Shown here piece after piece: positions 1 through 5,582 of a stretch of DNA of 55,303 nucleotides; the stretch's first letter is position 1; every line of letters begins with the position of its first letter. Both the position numbers and the translations under genes were made by a program. Below the pieces are notes generated by a model that was not told the DNA's origin, searched no databases, and saw nothing but the letters and a program-made list of their open reading frames with translations. Origin of the DNA: a virus; the IMG/VR virus record IMGVR_UViG_3300006026_000017, positions 1 to 55,303 of that record; one strand, 5' to 3'.

Positions 1-2
1 AT

Positions 3-68
3 ATCATTCAAGATAGTCGTGGTAATGTCACCAGAAAAATCTCAATCGAGTACAAGGAGGAAGAATGA
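3..68 (+). CDS. C-terminal end of an unidentified upstream gene (partial)
   Basis: Reading from base 3 gives 21 sense codons ending in KISIEYKEEE and a TGA at 66-68. The stop overlaps the ATG of the next gene in an ATGA arrangement, the standard junction throughout this region, which supports it being a real gene end. The visible residues are too few to assign a family. The purine-rich tract that encodes its last residues also serves as the Shine-Dalgarno of the next gene. Confidence 0.6.
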   Translation: MIQDSRGNVTRKISIEYKEEE

Positions 69-301
69 CTGCGGTAATTTACTCTAATGGAAGCCAAGAA
101 TGTGAGAGAATGGCATCTCTCTTAAAGTCATTGGGTGGTGAGTTTTTGGAATATAAATTGAATCATCACTTTACTCAAAAAGGATTTGAGGCAGAGTTTG
201 GTAAAGATGCTGAGTACCCACAAATTAACATTGGGTTTAGGCACGTTGGTAGTATGAAGGAAACTCTCAACTTTATGAAAGAGCACGGAATGTTTGTATG
301 A
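65..301 (+). CDS. Glutaredoxin-like protein with a changed active site
   Basis: This 78-residue protein has the size and layout of a short phage glutaredoxin. It has an N-terminal beta strand (VIYSNGS), a helix, the cis-proline motif (YPQI at about residues 51-54) and a C-terminal glutathione-binding-like segment (HVGSMKETL). Such proteins are often annotated in T4-like cyanophages as NrdC/glutaredoxin, the electron donor for ribonucleotide reductase. The usual CPxC is replaced by S10-Q-E-C13, so only the C-terminal cysteine remains, the reverse of ordinary monothiol glutaredoxins. A strong Shine-Dalgarno (aaggaggaag) precedes the ATG, which overlaps the previous stop. Fold assignment is fairly secure; catalytic activity is doubtful. 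Confidence 0.7.
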   Translation: MTAVIYSNGSQECERMASLLKSLGGEFLEYKLNHHFTQKGFEAEFGKDAEYPQINIGFRHVGSMKETLNFMKEHGMFV

Positions 302-501
302 ATTTTGAACTCTCAATGGAGGACTATACTATCATTCTTAATGCCCTTCATTACTATAAAAAAGTAGATAAAAAGGGAAATTTTATTGATTTTGATGATG
401 ATAGAGTCAATAAATTGAGAGATAAGTTAGCATATCAACTTGTTTGGGGTAATACTGATATAGATAATTTTGTAGATAAACCTAATTTAGGTTTTCAATA
501 A
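298..501 (+). CDS. Small hypothetical protein, paralogue-like to 7972-8184
   Basis: A 67-residue soluble protein starting on an ATG that overlaps the stop of the glutaredoxin-like gene (ATGA), so the two are probably translationally coupled. I recognise no functional domain. The segment YTIILNALHYYKKVDKKGNF followed by VNKLRDKL resembles IGIILSALEELDRRDEYL followed by STLHNKL in the protein at 7972-8184. The two may be diverged copies of one small alpha-helical family. Confidence 0.75.
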   Translation: MNFELSMEDYTIILNALHYYKKVDKKGNFIDFDDDRVNKLRDKLAYQLVWGNTDIDNFVDKPNLGFQ

Positions 502-514
502 TTAGGAGTTTCGT

Positions 515-724
515 ATGAAACCATTAGTCCTGATTGCCTGTTTCCTACCACTAGGCATTATTTGGATTATAATGAAACTCAGTCTGTGGATCGCAGCAGT
601 TAATGACGAACAGAAGTATGTCAGAGCAGAATCCAAAAAACCACACGGACCTTATGTGGCAAACGCATATGCAGACGTTGATGAAGAGGAAGAGGAGTAT
701 GGAGATCGCACAGACTATCGATGA
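515..724 (+). CDS. Small single-pass membrane protein with acidic tail
   Basis: 69 residues. The N-terminal 28 residues are strongly hydrophobic (LVLIACFLPLGIIWIIMKLSLWIAA), giving one membrane segment. The tail is polar and ends in a Glu run (DEEEEEYGD). A Shine-Dalgarno-like aggag lies 8 bases before the ATG. The Glu-coding purine run doubles as the Shine-Dalgarno of the next gene, which starts inside this one. No family is recognised; it probably sits in the host membrane. Topology and function are unknown. Confidence 0.7.
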   Translation: MKPLVLIACFLPLGIIWIIMKLSLWIAAVNDEQKYVRAESKKPHGPYVANAYADVDEEEEEYGDRTDYR

Positions 725-848
725 AGCACTTTATCAGTATTATACTGTAGAGAAGGGTGTTCCTGTACCTAATTGGAAAACAAATAAAAATCCTCAGTGG
801 TGGGTAGACTACCTTGAAAAACTGGGCATTGACAAGAACAATCCATAG
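699..848 (+). CDS. Small hypothetical protein (49 aa)
   Basis: The ATG at 699 lies directly behind the purine run gaagaggaagaggag of the upstream gene and is preferred over an in-frame ATG at 603, which lacks a ribosome-binding site and would add a low-quality extension. The product (MEIAQTIDEALYQYY and WWVDYLEKLGI) is soluble and probably helical. It overlaps the previous gene by 26 bases in another frame. No function is recognised. Its last codons contain the -35 element of the promoter at 829-857. Confidence 0.7.
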   Translation: MEIAQTIDEALYQYYTVEKGVPVPNWKTNKNPQWWVDYLEKLGIDKNNP

Positions 849-857
849 TGCTATAAT
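829..857 (+). promoter_or_regulatory. Perfect sigma70-type promoter
   Basis: TTGACA (829-834) and TATAAT (852-857) are separated by exactly 17 bases, a full match to the bacterial vegetative promoter consensus. It lies at the end of the 699-848 gene and just upstream of the ATG at 880, so it should be read by host RNA polymerase and start an early transcript for the genes from 880 onward. Confidence 0.8.
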
Positions 858-879
858 CCGATTATAAAACAAGATTATC

Positions 880-1086
880 ATGGACTATCGACCTTATTCA
901 CCAGAGTGGCATCGTAAAAGATACCTTAAAGAAGCTTTGGATAAGTATATTGATGATTATGTTGACAATAAAACCATTTATTCTGATATATTGGATATTT
1001 TAGAGAATAGATCAGAATCTGCATATGCAGAGTTTAATAAAATTACTGAACTTGAAAATATGATCTATAAATCTCCCAAAAGTTAA
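880..1086 (+). CDS. Small hypothetical protein (68 aa)
   Basis: First gene behind the consensus promoter at 829-857, so likely expressed early. The N-terminus (MDYRPYSPEWHRKRYLKEAL) is basic and aromatic; the rest is helical and acidic (KYIDDYVDNK). No membrane segment, cysteine motif or recognised domain. The ATG lies 23 bases after the TATAAT, leaving a leader of about 16 bases and no clear Shine-Dalgarno. Confidence 0.7.
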   Translation: MDYRPYSPEWHRKRYLKEALDKYIDDYVDNKTIYSDILDILENRSESAYAEFNKITELENMIYKSPKS

Positions 1087-1109
1087 ATACACTTTTATAG
1101 AGTTTTAAA

Positions 1110-1298
1110 ATGGAACCTTCAGACATAACACTTGAAAATCCATCAAAAATGTTTGCATATGAAAAAATTTCAAGAGAAATTGATTTGATAGATGATATTG
1201 AACTTGCTAAAAAAATGTGTAAGTGTTATGTAAAATTGAACTTAAAACAGGAAGAGACAATTACAAACATGCTTCGTTATGAATCAAAATCATGGTAA
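1110..1298 (+). CDS. Small hypothetical protein (62 aa)
   Basis: A helical, Lys/Glu-rich soluble protein (ISREIDLIDDIELAKKM then CKCYVKLNL). A TTAAATA box in the spacer before it resembles the CTAAATA boxes seen before other genes, but the start has no strong ribosome-binding site. The stop overlaps the next start by 7 bases. No function is recognised. Confidence 0.65.
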   Translation: MEPSDITLENPSKMFAYEKISREIDLIDDIELAKKMCKCYVKLNLKQEETITNMLRYESKSW

Positions 1299-1528
1299 AT
1301 TTAATTAAATCAACTGATCCACAGTATTTTGAACAAACTTCAGATTTGCCATATGATAGACACAAATACAAAATTGTGTTCAAAGATGGTAGATCTATTA
1401 TTCTAAACAATTATGACGAAATGCGTGGAGTTTGGTTTGAATATGTTCGGAATTGGAGAGATGCTAAAGTAGAAGTTTTGGATAACAATACACAACCAAA
1501 AGGATTTAAAAATTCGAATGGAGAATAA
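1292..1528 (+). CDS. Conserved cyanophage-type hypothetical protein (78 aa)
   Basis: Starts inside the end of the previous gene and ends with a TAA that touches the following ATGs. The core (HKYKIVFKDGRSIILNNYDEM, then YVRNWRDAKVEVLD) looks like a small beta-sheet domain. I associate this pattern with small unknown proteins of T4-like cyanophages, from memory only. No catalytic or metal-binding motif is visible. Confidence 0.7.
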   Translation: MVNLIKSTDPQYFEQTSDLPYDRHKYKIVFKDGRSIILNNYDEMRGVWFEYVRNWRDAKVEVLDNNTQPKGFKNSNGE

Positions 1529-1531
1529 TGA

Positions 1532-1930
1532 ATGCCACCAAGGAAGAAGACTTCTACAACTCCGAAAGCGAAGGCAAAGAGTACAAGGACTTCGACGAAA
1601 AGTACGATGCCTACATCCAAGCAACCTGCGAAGAAACCTTCGGCAAGGAAAACTGCCACGAAAAAACCTATCGTAAAGAAACCTACGACGAAGACTTCTG
1701 GCAAGAATACCACAACAACACCAAAGAAAAGAAAAACAACCCCTAATCCCAAAAGAAAAAAATTTTCACCCGAAGAAATGCATCCCTTTAAAGCATTCCC
1801 TTATCGATTAGAGTATAAAGATGGAAACGACACCAGAATCTGCCACTTTGAGTGTGAAGAGCACAGAGACAAACACATTAAACGATACGGACTTCGAAAA
1901 AACCAATACTTTATCGACAGTCTTACCTAA
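1532..1930 (+). CDS. Histone-H1-like basic tail fused to a small C-terminal domain
   Basis: 132 residues. Residues 1-80 are almost only Lys, Thr, Pro, Ala, Ser and Arg (repeated KKPTTK- and TKKP-like units), resembling eukaryotic H1 or bacterial histone-like tails and expected to bind nucleic acid. Residues 83-132 form a compact domain (MHPFKAFPYRLEYKDGND followed by RICHFECEEH and DKHIKRYGL) with two Cys and several His that could bind a metal. An ATG at 1528 opens a competing 72-residue frame, but that frame is the acidic shadow of this basic repeat. Possible roles are DNA compaction or nucleoid remodelling, inferred from composition only. Confidence 0.75.
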   Translation: MPPRKKTSTTPKAKAKSTRTSTKSTMPTSKQPAKKPSARKTATKKPIVKKPTTKTSGKNTTTTPKKRKTTPNPKRKKFSPEEMHPFKAFPYRLEYKDGNDTRICHFECEEHRDKHIKRYGLRKNQYFIDSLT

Positions 1931-1937
1931 TGTACTA

Positions 1938-2048
1938 ATGTTAGGGTTGCTTTTTTTAATGACCCTTGTTATAATCTATGCTGGGTATGTTAAAGGCGAC
2001 ATGCACTTACTAACAGTTCTCAAAAACGCAAAAGAATTTTATGACTAA
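1938..2048 (+). CDS. Very small membrane protein (36 aa)
   Basis: From the ATG at 1938 the product is MLGLLFLMTLVIIYAGYVKG and a short polar tail, so it is essentially one transmembrane helix. The frame stays open upstream to an ATG at 1821, but that part overlaps the basic-tail gene over its conserved C-terminal domain, so the later start is preferred. Neither start has a good Shine-Dalgarno. The stop overlaps the next start by 8 bases. Function unknown. Confidence 0.5.
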   Translation: MLGLLFLMTLVIIYAGYVKGDMHLLTVLKNAKEFYD

Positions 2049-2211
2049 AAGAACTTTCACTGGTAAAGGTGGAGAAACCTGGGAGTGGGAAGAAACCTCT
2101 GAAGTTACCGAGGCAATCAAAAATCTTCACGATAAAGAACGCCAAATGAGACTTGCACAAGAAATTCAAAAATTAGAAGCAAAAGCACCTGATTATGGAA
2201 TTGGAAAATGA
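2041..2211 (+). CDS. Small hypothetical protein (56 aa)
   Basis: Begins MTKRTFTGKGGETWEWEETS and continues as a charged helix (NLHDKERQMRLAQEIQKLEAK) that could form a coiled coil. The start overlaps the membrane-protein gene by 8 bases and the TGA overlaps the next ATG (ATGA), so both ends fit the operon pattern. No known domain is recognised. It is short enough to be missed by automated calling. Confidence 0.7.
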   Translation: MTKRTFTGKGGETWEWEETSEVTEAIKNLHDKERQMRLAQEIQKLEAKAPDYGIGK

Positions 2212-2429
2212 AACTACTAACACTTGAAGATTATAAAAATGCCGGAGAAACATTCTGGCCAAAGTATTGGTATGTTGCCAAAGAACTTGGCGAAAATGCT
2301 AAAGCAGAAGATATTTTGAAAGTTCTTGAGTCTATTGGTGCAGTTGCACTGAGATTAAAGATGGAAGAAAAAGAGTGTCCATTTGGATTCAATAAAAAAG
2401 GGGAGGAAAATGAAATCAAAACTGAGTGA
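2208..2429 (+). CDS. Small hypothetical protein (73 aa)
   Basis: Starts at the ATGA junction with the gene before it. It is mostly helical (LTLEDYKNAGETFWPKYW, AEDILKVLESIGAVALRL) and ends in a charged tail containing ECPFGFNKK. The last 20 bases overlap the next gene, whose Shine-Dalgarno (gggagg) lies inside this frame. No domain is recognised. Confidence 0.7.
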   Translation: MKLLTLEDYKNAGETFWPKYWYVAKELGENAKAEDILKVLESIGAVALRLKMEEKECPFGFNKKGEENEIKTE

Positions 2430-2685
2430 TTCTTTTGGTGGTACTGTAGAAAAAAATATTCCCGAAGATGTTGAGTGGATTGATGATACTTTCTACATCA
2501 AAACCACTCGCTTTGGATTATACACAAGTATCTTGAAAGATCCTCTTGGTCAGCATTTTATCACTGGTGGTACAAAAGAAGGAGTGCTAAATGTCACACG
2601 TTGGCATCTTAAGTGCTTACAAGAAGGGACACTAGATGAACACACAAGAGTTGTAAATAGTGGTGTTGTTGGTGGTAAACTTTGA
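2410..2685 (+). CDS. Conserved cyanophage-type hypothetical protein (91 aa)
   Basis: The ATG at 2410 is chosen because gggagg sits just before it; an upstream in-frame ATG at 2383 lacks a site and would deepen the overlap. The protein has a beta-rich core (VEWIDDTFYIKTTRFGLYT, then DPLGQHFITGGT) and a helix (NVTRWHLKCLQEGTLDEH). I know similar proteins only as unknowns in marine T4-like phages. It ends on a TGATG junction. Confidence 0.7.
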   Translation: MKSKLSDSFGGTVEKNIPEDVEWIDDTFYIKTTRFGLYTSILKDPLGQHFITGGTKEGVLNVTRWHLKCLQEGTLDEHTRVVNSGVVGGKL

Positions 2686-2864
2686 TGTATGAACAACTTA
2701 ATTGTTTTGAGGAAGCATTAAAACACTTCGGCACAAGAGTTGAAGTTATCACTGCTATGGAAATGTCAAGGAGAATCTCTCCTGAAGATGCATATCAGAT
2801 GATTAAAGATGAACTCAAAGAGGTAAAGAAATGTCGTAAACAATTTCAAAAAAATGACCGTTGA
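2685..2864 (+). CDS. Small hypothetical protein (59 aa)
   Basis: Starts at the TGATG junction. Predicted helical and charged (MYEQLNCFEEALKHFGTRVE, ending EVKKCRKQFQKNDR) with a basic C-terminus. No domain recognised. It overlaps the next start by 11 bases. The start is preferred over a TTG one codon earlier. Confidence 0.65.
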   Translation: MYEQLNCFEEALKHFGTRVEVITAMEMSRRISPEDAYQMIKDELKEVKKCRKQFQKNDR

Positions 2865-3015
2865 TAGTTTAAAAATTCATCAAAATGAAGATGGGTCTTT
2901 TAGTCTTGAATGGGACAAGCAAGACCCAAAATGGAATTGGATGAATGACTTGACAAGCAAAGAGATTGAAACTATAATGAACGAAGCAATCAGGAACCAA
3001 CTCAATGAAACCTGA
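2854..3015 (+). CDS. Small conserved cyanophage-type protein (53 aa)
   Basis: Begins MTVDSLKIHQNEDGSFSLEW and contains DKQDPKWNWMNDLTSKEIET. This pattern (an EDGSF strand, EWDKxDPKW, then a short LTSKEI helix) recurs, as far as I recall, as an unknown small protein in T4-like cyanophages. It overlaps both neighbours (11 bases each side). No catalytic residues are evident. Confidence 0.75.
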   Translation: MTVDSLKIHQNEDGSFSLEWDKQDPKWNWMNDLTSKEIETIMNEAIRNQLNET

Positions 3016-3451
3016 AGATTCCTACTACAATCAACGCCGAAATCGTCTCTCCGATGTTGTCACAGAGTATCTTACTGACGAATCTCTGACAGCAAAAGAT
3101 TTTTACAGAGATTTGATGGCAGAAGTTCAGGCATGGGTTGATTATCATGAAAAGGAATTAAAACGTGCTTCGGAAGCAAAAAATCTTCTGGAAGGAAAAT
3201 TTGAAATTAATCTTGATGTTCCTGATACTATAACTGGTATCAGTTCTGCAACTCTTGAAGATTGGAATGAGTTCTGGTATTCTCCGGAAGCACAAGGTGG
3301 ATGGGGAAATACTCCTTACACTAAGGAACAAATCAGAGAATTTAATATGAAAGAGCAAGCATATTATGATGCTCGGGCAAAACTTGACGCTCAACAAGAA
3401 TATTTGAGCACAAAATCAAAGTATTATTTTGACAAAGACAGGAACAAGTAA
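3005..3451 (+). CDS. Hypothetical helical protein (148 aa)
   Basis: Two long charged helical regions (about residues 10-62 and 105-148) flank a middle segment rich in Trp, Gly and Tyr (LEDWNEFWYSPEAQGGWGN). The C-terminal half (EQAYYDARAKLDAQQEYLST) could form a coiled coil. No membrane segment or known motif. The stop and the next start share bases (TAATG), so the downstream gene is probably coupled. Confidence 0.75.
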   Translation: MKPEDSYYNQRRNRLSDVVTEYLTDESLTAKDFYRDLMAEVQAWVDYHEKELKRASEAKNLLEGKFEINLDVPDTITGISSATLEDWNEFWYSPEAQGGWGNTPYTKEQIREFNMKEQAYYDARAKLDAQQEYLSTKSKYYFDKDRNK

Positions 3452-3681
3452 TGGCATTATCACAATCAGTTGAAGATTCTCTGCAGGAAGCACAGCAGTC
3501 TCTCAGAAATGCTCTGGCATATGCAGCCAGACAAGAACGTTCAATGGTTTGTAGTGTAATTGCTGATCTTATCGGCAAAATAGATTCATTGCAAAGTACA
3601 GATTCCATTCTTGATAAGTTGGAAAGTAGAGGACCGGGTGACAGTGGATTCTTTGGTGCAAAATTTGATTTTGACGATTGA
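3451..3681 (+). CDS. Small helical hypothetical protein (76 aa)
   Basis: Predicted to be a helical hairpin (VEDSLQEAQQSLRNALAYAA and VCSVIADLIGKIDSLQS) with a Gly/Phe/Asp-rich C-terminus (GPGDSGFFGAKFDFDD). It begins on the stop of the preceding gene. An 82-base spacer follows, so it probably ends this coupled run. No function recognised. Confidence 0.75.
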   Translation: MALSQSVEDSLQEAQQSLRNALAYAARQERSMVCSVIADLIGKIDSLQSTDSILDKLESRGPGDSGFFGAKFDFDD

Positions 3682-3763
3682 TTGCACAATCCCAAAGAAA
3701 ATCTTAAATTTCTAGATAGTTGTGAATTCTTCTGTTAGAATTTGAAAACATCGCAAAAAATCT

Positions 3764-3970
3764 ATGACACTTCCATTCAATGGTAAAAAACTAACCGAAA
3801 AAGAAGAAAAAAGTATGAAAATTGCCTTAGAACAGGCAGATATTCGGGCAATTCATCCAGAAAGGATGGAAGCACTGGCAGAATCTATGGTGGAAAAACT
3901 TAAAATGACACCAAAAGGTCAAGCAACTAACACAAAAGGATGGAGGACTTGCAATCCTTTGAATGATTGA
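3764..3970 (+). CDS. Small hypothetical protein (68 aa)
   Basis: Preceded by an 82-base spacer that contains a weak TTAGAAT -10-like element. The protein is charged and helical (LTEKEEKSMKIALEQADIRA) and ends in a Lys/Gly/Trp segment (GWRTCNPLND). No known domain. It is separated from CP12 by a late-promoter-like box. Confidence 0.7.
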   Translation: MTLPFNGKKLTEKEEKSMKIALEQADIRAIHPERMEALAESMVEKLKMTPKGQATNTKGWRTCNPLND

Positions 3971-3974
3971 CTAA

Positions 3975-3982
3975 AATAAATA
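3975..3982 (+). promoter_or_regulatory. Late-promoter-like box AATAAATA
   Basis: AATAAATA lies 28 bases before the CP12 start. It matches the NATAAATA form of the T4-type late promoter (TATAAATA), which is read by host polymerase with the phage late sigma gp55. In an AT-rich spacer a chance match is possible. Confidence 0.5.
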
Positions 3983-4009
3983 AGTAATAACGCTTTACAA
4001 AAACTTTGT

Positions 4010-4237
4010 ATGGAAAGTATCGAAAAGCACATTGAAAAAGACAAAGAGATCTTGAATGATCCTACTGTCTCTCCACAAATGCGTCGTCACATTGAAGGTG
4101 AACTGCATGATTTGGAAGAGTATGCAGAAAATCATAAAAAAGAAATTGAAGCAGGAGATCATCACGATCCAACTTATCTTGAGATTTATTGCGATGTAAA
4201 TCCTGATGCAGATGAATGTAGGATTTATGAAGATTGA
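4010..4237 (+). CDS. cp12: CP12-like Calvin-cycle inhibitor
   Basis: 75 residues ending in YCDVNPDADECRIYED, the C-terminal signature of CP12. CP12 is the small disordered protein that bridges GAPDH and phosphoribulokinase and switches the Calvin cycle off when its cysteines are oxidised. The C-terminal Cys pair is kept. The N-terminal Cys pair and the canonical AWD-VEEL core are absent or replaced by a charged helix (QMRRHIEGELHDLEEYAENH), which fits the short phage form. Cyanophage CP12 is thought to block carbon fixation so that host carbon flows through the pentose phosphate route to NADPH and nucleotides. It stands alone between two late-like boxes. Other pentose phosphate genes are not in this window. 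Confidence 0.88.
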   Translation: MESIEKHIEKDKEILNDPTVSPQMRRHIEGELHDLEEYAENHKKEIEAGDHHDPTYLEIYCDVNPDADECRIYED

Positions 4238-4239
4238 TA

Positions 4240-4246
4240 CTAAATA
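4240..4246 (+). promoter_or_regulatory. Late-promoter-like box CTAAATA
   Basis: CTAAATA lies directly after the CP12 stop and 22 bases before the next ATG. The same heptamer precedes the fibre gene at 10617 and gp8 at 38756, which strengthens the case that it is a phage promoter element. No start site has been mapped. Confidence 0.45.
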
Positions 4247-4268
4247 CTTGTTGATTTGATTTAAAAAA

Positions 4269-4937
4269 ATGCAAATAAATTGTTTAGTTGGAATTGCTAT
4301 AAGCGCAAATCCAGTAGGAACTTCGTGGAATAATAATGAAAAAATTAAATTCACGGGTATAAGTTTTAGGGCAGAACCCGATTTTACTGGAAGAGTTTTA
4401 AAACAAAACTATACTGATGGTGATAGTGTTAATACTCTTTTGGATGAAAAAGGTCCAATCAATCTTATTTTGAGTAGAGATAGATGGGATAAAGATCCAG
4501 AGTCTGGTATCTCAACAACTGCTTCTTTAGAAGTTTTTTCCTACGTAGATGCACCAGAATCTATTCGATCTAGTATACCATTTTCGGGCAGTGTAGATGA
4601 GATATATTTTAATCCAGATAATGTAGATTCTTCAGAAGAGGTTGGCATCTCTACAGATACAAATTCTGAAGAATCTGGGGAATCGGAAGAATCTGAAACT
4701 TATTTGCATAAACCAGATCCATCTCTTGTTAAAGATTATTTAAAACATGCATCAGATAATCAGTATGTTTTTGCTTATTATTATAATGTTGGGGTTGGTT
4801 GGTCATGTTTTAGAACATATCCTGCACCGGAAAACTATGATTATTCTGGAAGAGTGGTAACAATTCCTGATGGAGATTACACTTCACTAATTGACATGCC
4901 TAGACCACCAAGGTATGAAGATCTTCCTGAAGTGTGA
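4269..4937 (+). CDS. Hypothetical protein, diverged paralogue of 5083-5511
   Basis: 222 residues. The N-terminal part (FTGRVLKQNYTDGDSVNTLL) aligns with YNGRILRDNFDTVEKVNALI of the gene at 5083. The C-terminal part (HASDNQYVFAYYYNVGVGWS, then GRVVTIPDGDY) aligns with AADDNYGAEYTYHFVNGEWV and KQVEIPAG. Between them lies a low-complexity Glu/Ser insert (EESGESEESE) that the shorter copy lacks. The conserved family start (MGTRSLIG) is degenerate here. The partner belongs to a widespread phage/bacterial family without known function. The strong terminator at 4958 follows. Confidence 0.8.
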   Translation: MQINCLVGIAISANPVGTSWNNNEKIKFTGISFRAEPDFTGRVLKQNYTDGDSVNTLLDEKGPINLILSRDRWDKDPESGISTTASLEVFSYVDAPESIRSSIPFSGSVDEIYFNPDNVDSSEEVGISTDTNSEESGESEESETYLHKPDPSLVKDYLKHASDNQYVFAYYYNVGVGWSCFRTYPAPENYDYSGRVVTIPDGDYTSLIDMPRPPRYEDLPEV

Positions 4938-4957
4938 CAGTTAAATAGGTGGCATAC

Positions 4958-4981
4958 AAGGGGGTTTCGACCCCTTTTTTT
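4958..4981 (+). terminator. Rho-independent terminator
   Basis: AAGGGG and CCCCTT form a GC-rich stem around the loop TTTCGA, followed directly by a T-run. It closes the CP12/4269 transcript unit. The upstream AGGTGGCATAC resembles the GTGGCACA tail found beside other intergenic hairpins in this window. Confidence 0.85.
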
Positions 4982-4993
4982 CGTGTATATTAA

Positions 4994-5067
4994 GAAGGTG
5001 GTTGAGAGATCACCGACCTCCTACGGGACTAAACCAATCGCAGGCGCTGGTCACCCTGCACCACTTC
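4994..5067 (+). ncRNA. Candidate structured 5' leader RNA
   Basis: The spacer between the terminator and the ATG at 5083 is more GC-rich than its surroundings and can fold. GAAG-G-TGGT (4994-5002) pairs with ACCACTTC (5060-5067) with one bulge, enclosing GCAGG (5040-5044) paired with CCTGC (5055-5059) and a left side-arm around GGTTGAGAGATCACC. The fold ends 15 bases before the start codon, and there is no Shine-Dalgarno. I do not recognise a riboswitch class. This is an eye fold without covariation support. Confidence 0.3.
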
Positions 5068-5082
5068 ACTTGAATTTTCATT

Positions 5083-5511
5083 ATGGGTACTCGCTCACTG
5101 ATCGGTAAACAACTCTCTGATGGTAGCATCCTCGGTGTTTACTGCCATTATGATGGTTATCCTGCCTACAATGGTCGCATTCTGCGTGACAACTTCGACA
5201 CTGTTGAGAAAGTTAATGCACTGATTGACGGTGGTAATATGTCCTGTACCTGGACTAATGCAGGTTGGAACAATGAAACTCTGCCTAAGACTGGCCCTCT
5301 TTATTACACCATGCGTAATGAGACTTTGGAGAGTAATGCACCACAACTCTACAAAGATCTGAATGAGTTTATGGTTGCTGCTGATGATAATTATGGTGCA
5401 GAATATACCTATCACTTTGTGAATGGTGAGTGGGTCTGTCATGATCTCAATGCTGGTCCCGATCGTCACATGGTCAAACAGGTTGAGATTCCTGCTGGTC
5501 CACTTGCATAA
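5083..5511 (+). CDS. Conserved phage protein of unknown function (MGTRSLIG family)
   Basis: 142 residues starting MGTRSLIGKQLSDGSILGVY with CHYDGYPAYNGRIL, a signature I recognise from many phage and bacterial proteins of unknown function. The conserved segment CHYDGYP with C-terminal EYTYHFVNGEWVCHDL suggests a compact beta-rich fold with conserved aromatics. The start follows a possibly structured leader and has no Shine-Dalgarno. Codon use is less AT-rich than in the virion genes. A GC-rich hairpin follows. A diverged copy lies just upstream at 4269-4937. Confidence 0.8.
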   Translation: MGTRSLIGKQLSDGSILGVYCHYDGYPAYNGRILRDNFDTVEKVNALIDGGNMSCTWTNAGWNNETLPKTGPLYYTMRNETLESNAPQLYKDLNEFMVAADDNYGAEYTYHFVNGEWVCHDLNAGPDRHMVKQVEIPAGPLA

Positions 5512-5519
5512 CCTGCACA

Positions 5520-5554
5520 GGGGGCACTGAAACGCCCCCATATGCCCCTATAAT
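5520..5554 (+). promoter_or_regulatory. GC-rich hairpin followed by a -10 box (terminator/promoter spacer)
   Basis: GGGGGC (5520-5525) and GCCCCC (5534-5539) form a perfect stem over an 8-base loop but lack a T-run, so termination would be weak. TATAAT at 5549-5554 follows, with CTGAAA 16 bases upstream as a poor -35. The layout suggests a boundary where one unit ends and the 5583 gene begins. Confidence 0.5.
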
Positions 5555-5582
5555 ACGTTCATACACAAAGGGAAGACCACTC

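Noticed and set aside
1528-1746. Acidic 72-residue ORF overlapping the histone-like gene
   Set aside because: Its Glu/Lys/Tyr-rich sequence is the frame-shifted reading of the Lys/Pro/Thr repeat, while the other frame continues into a plausible conserved domain.
4994-5067. Known riboswitch (glutamine or TPP class) upstream of 5083
   Set aside because: The characteristic sequences of these classes are missing; kept only as an unclassified candidate fold.
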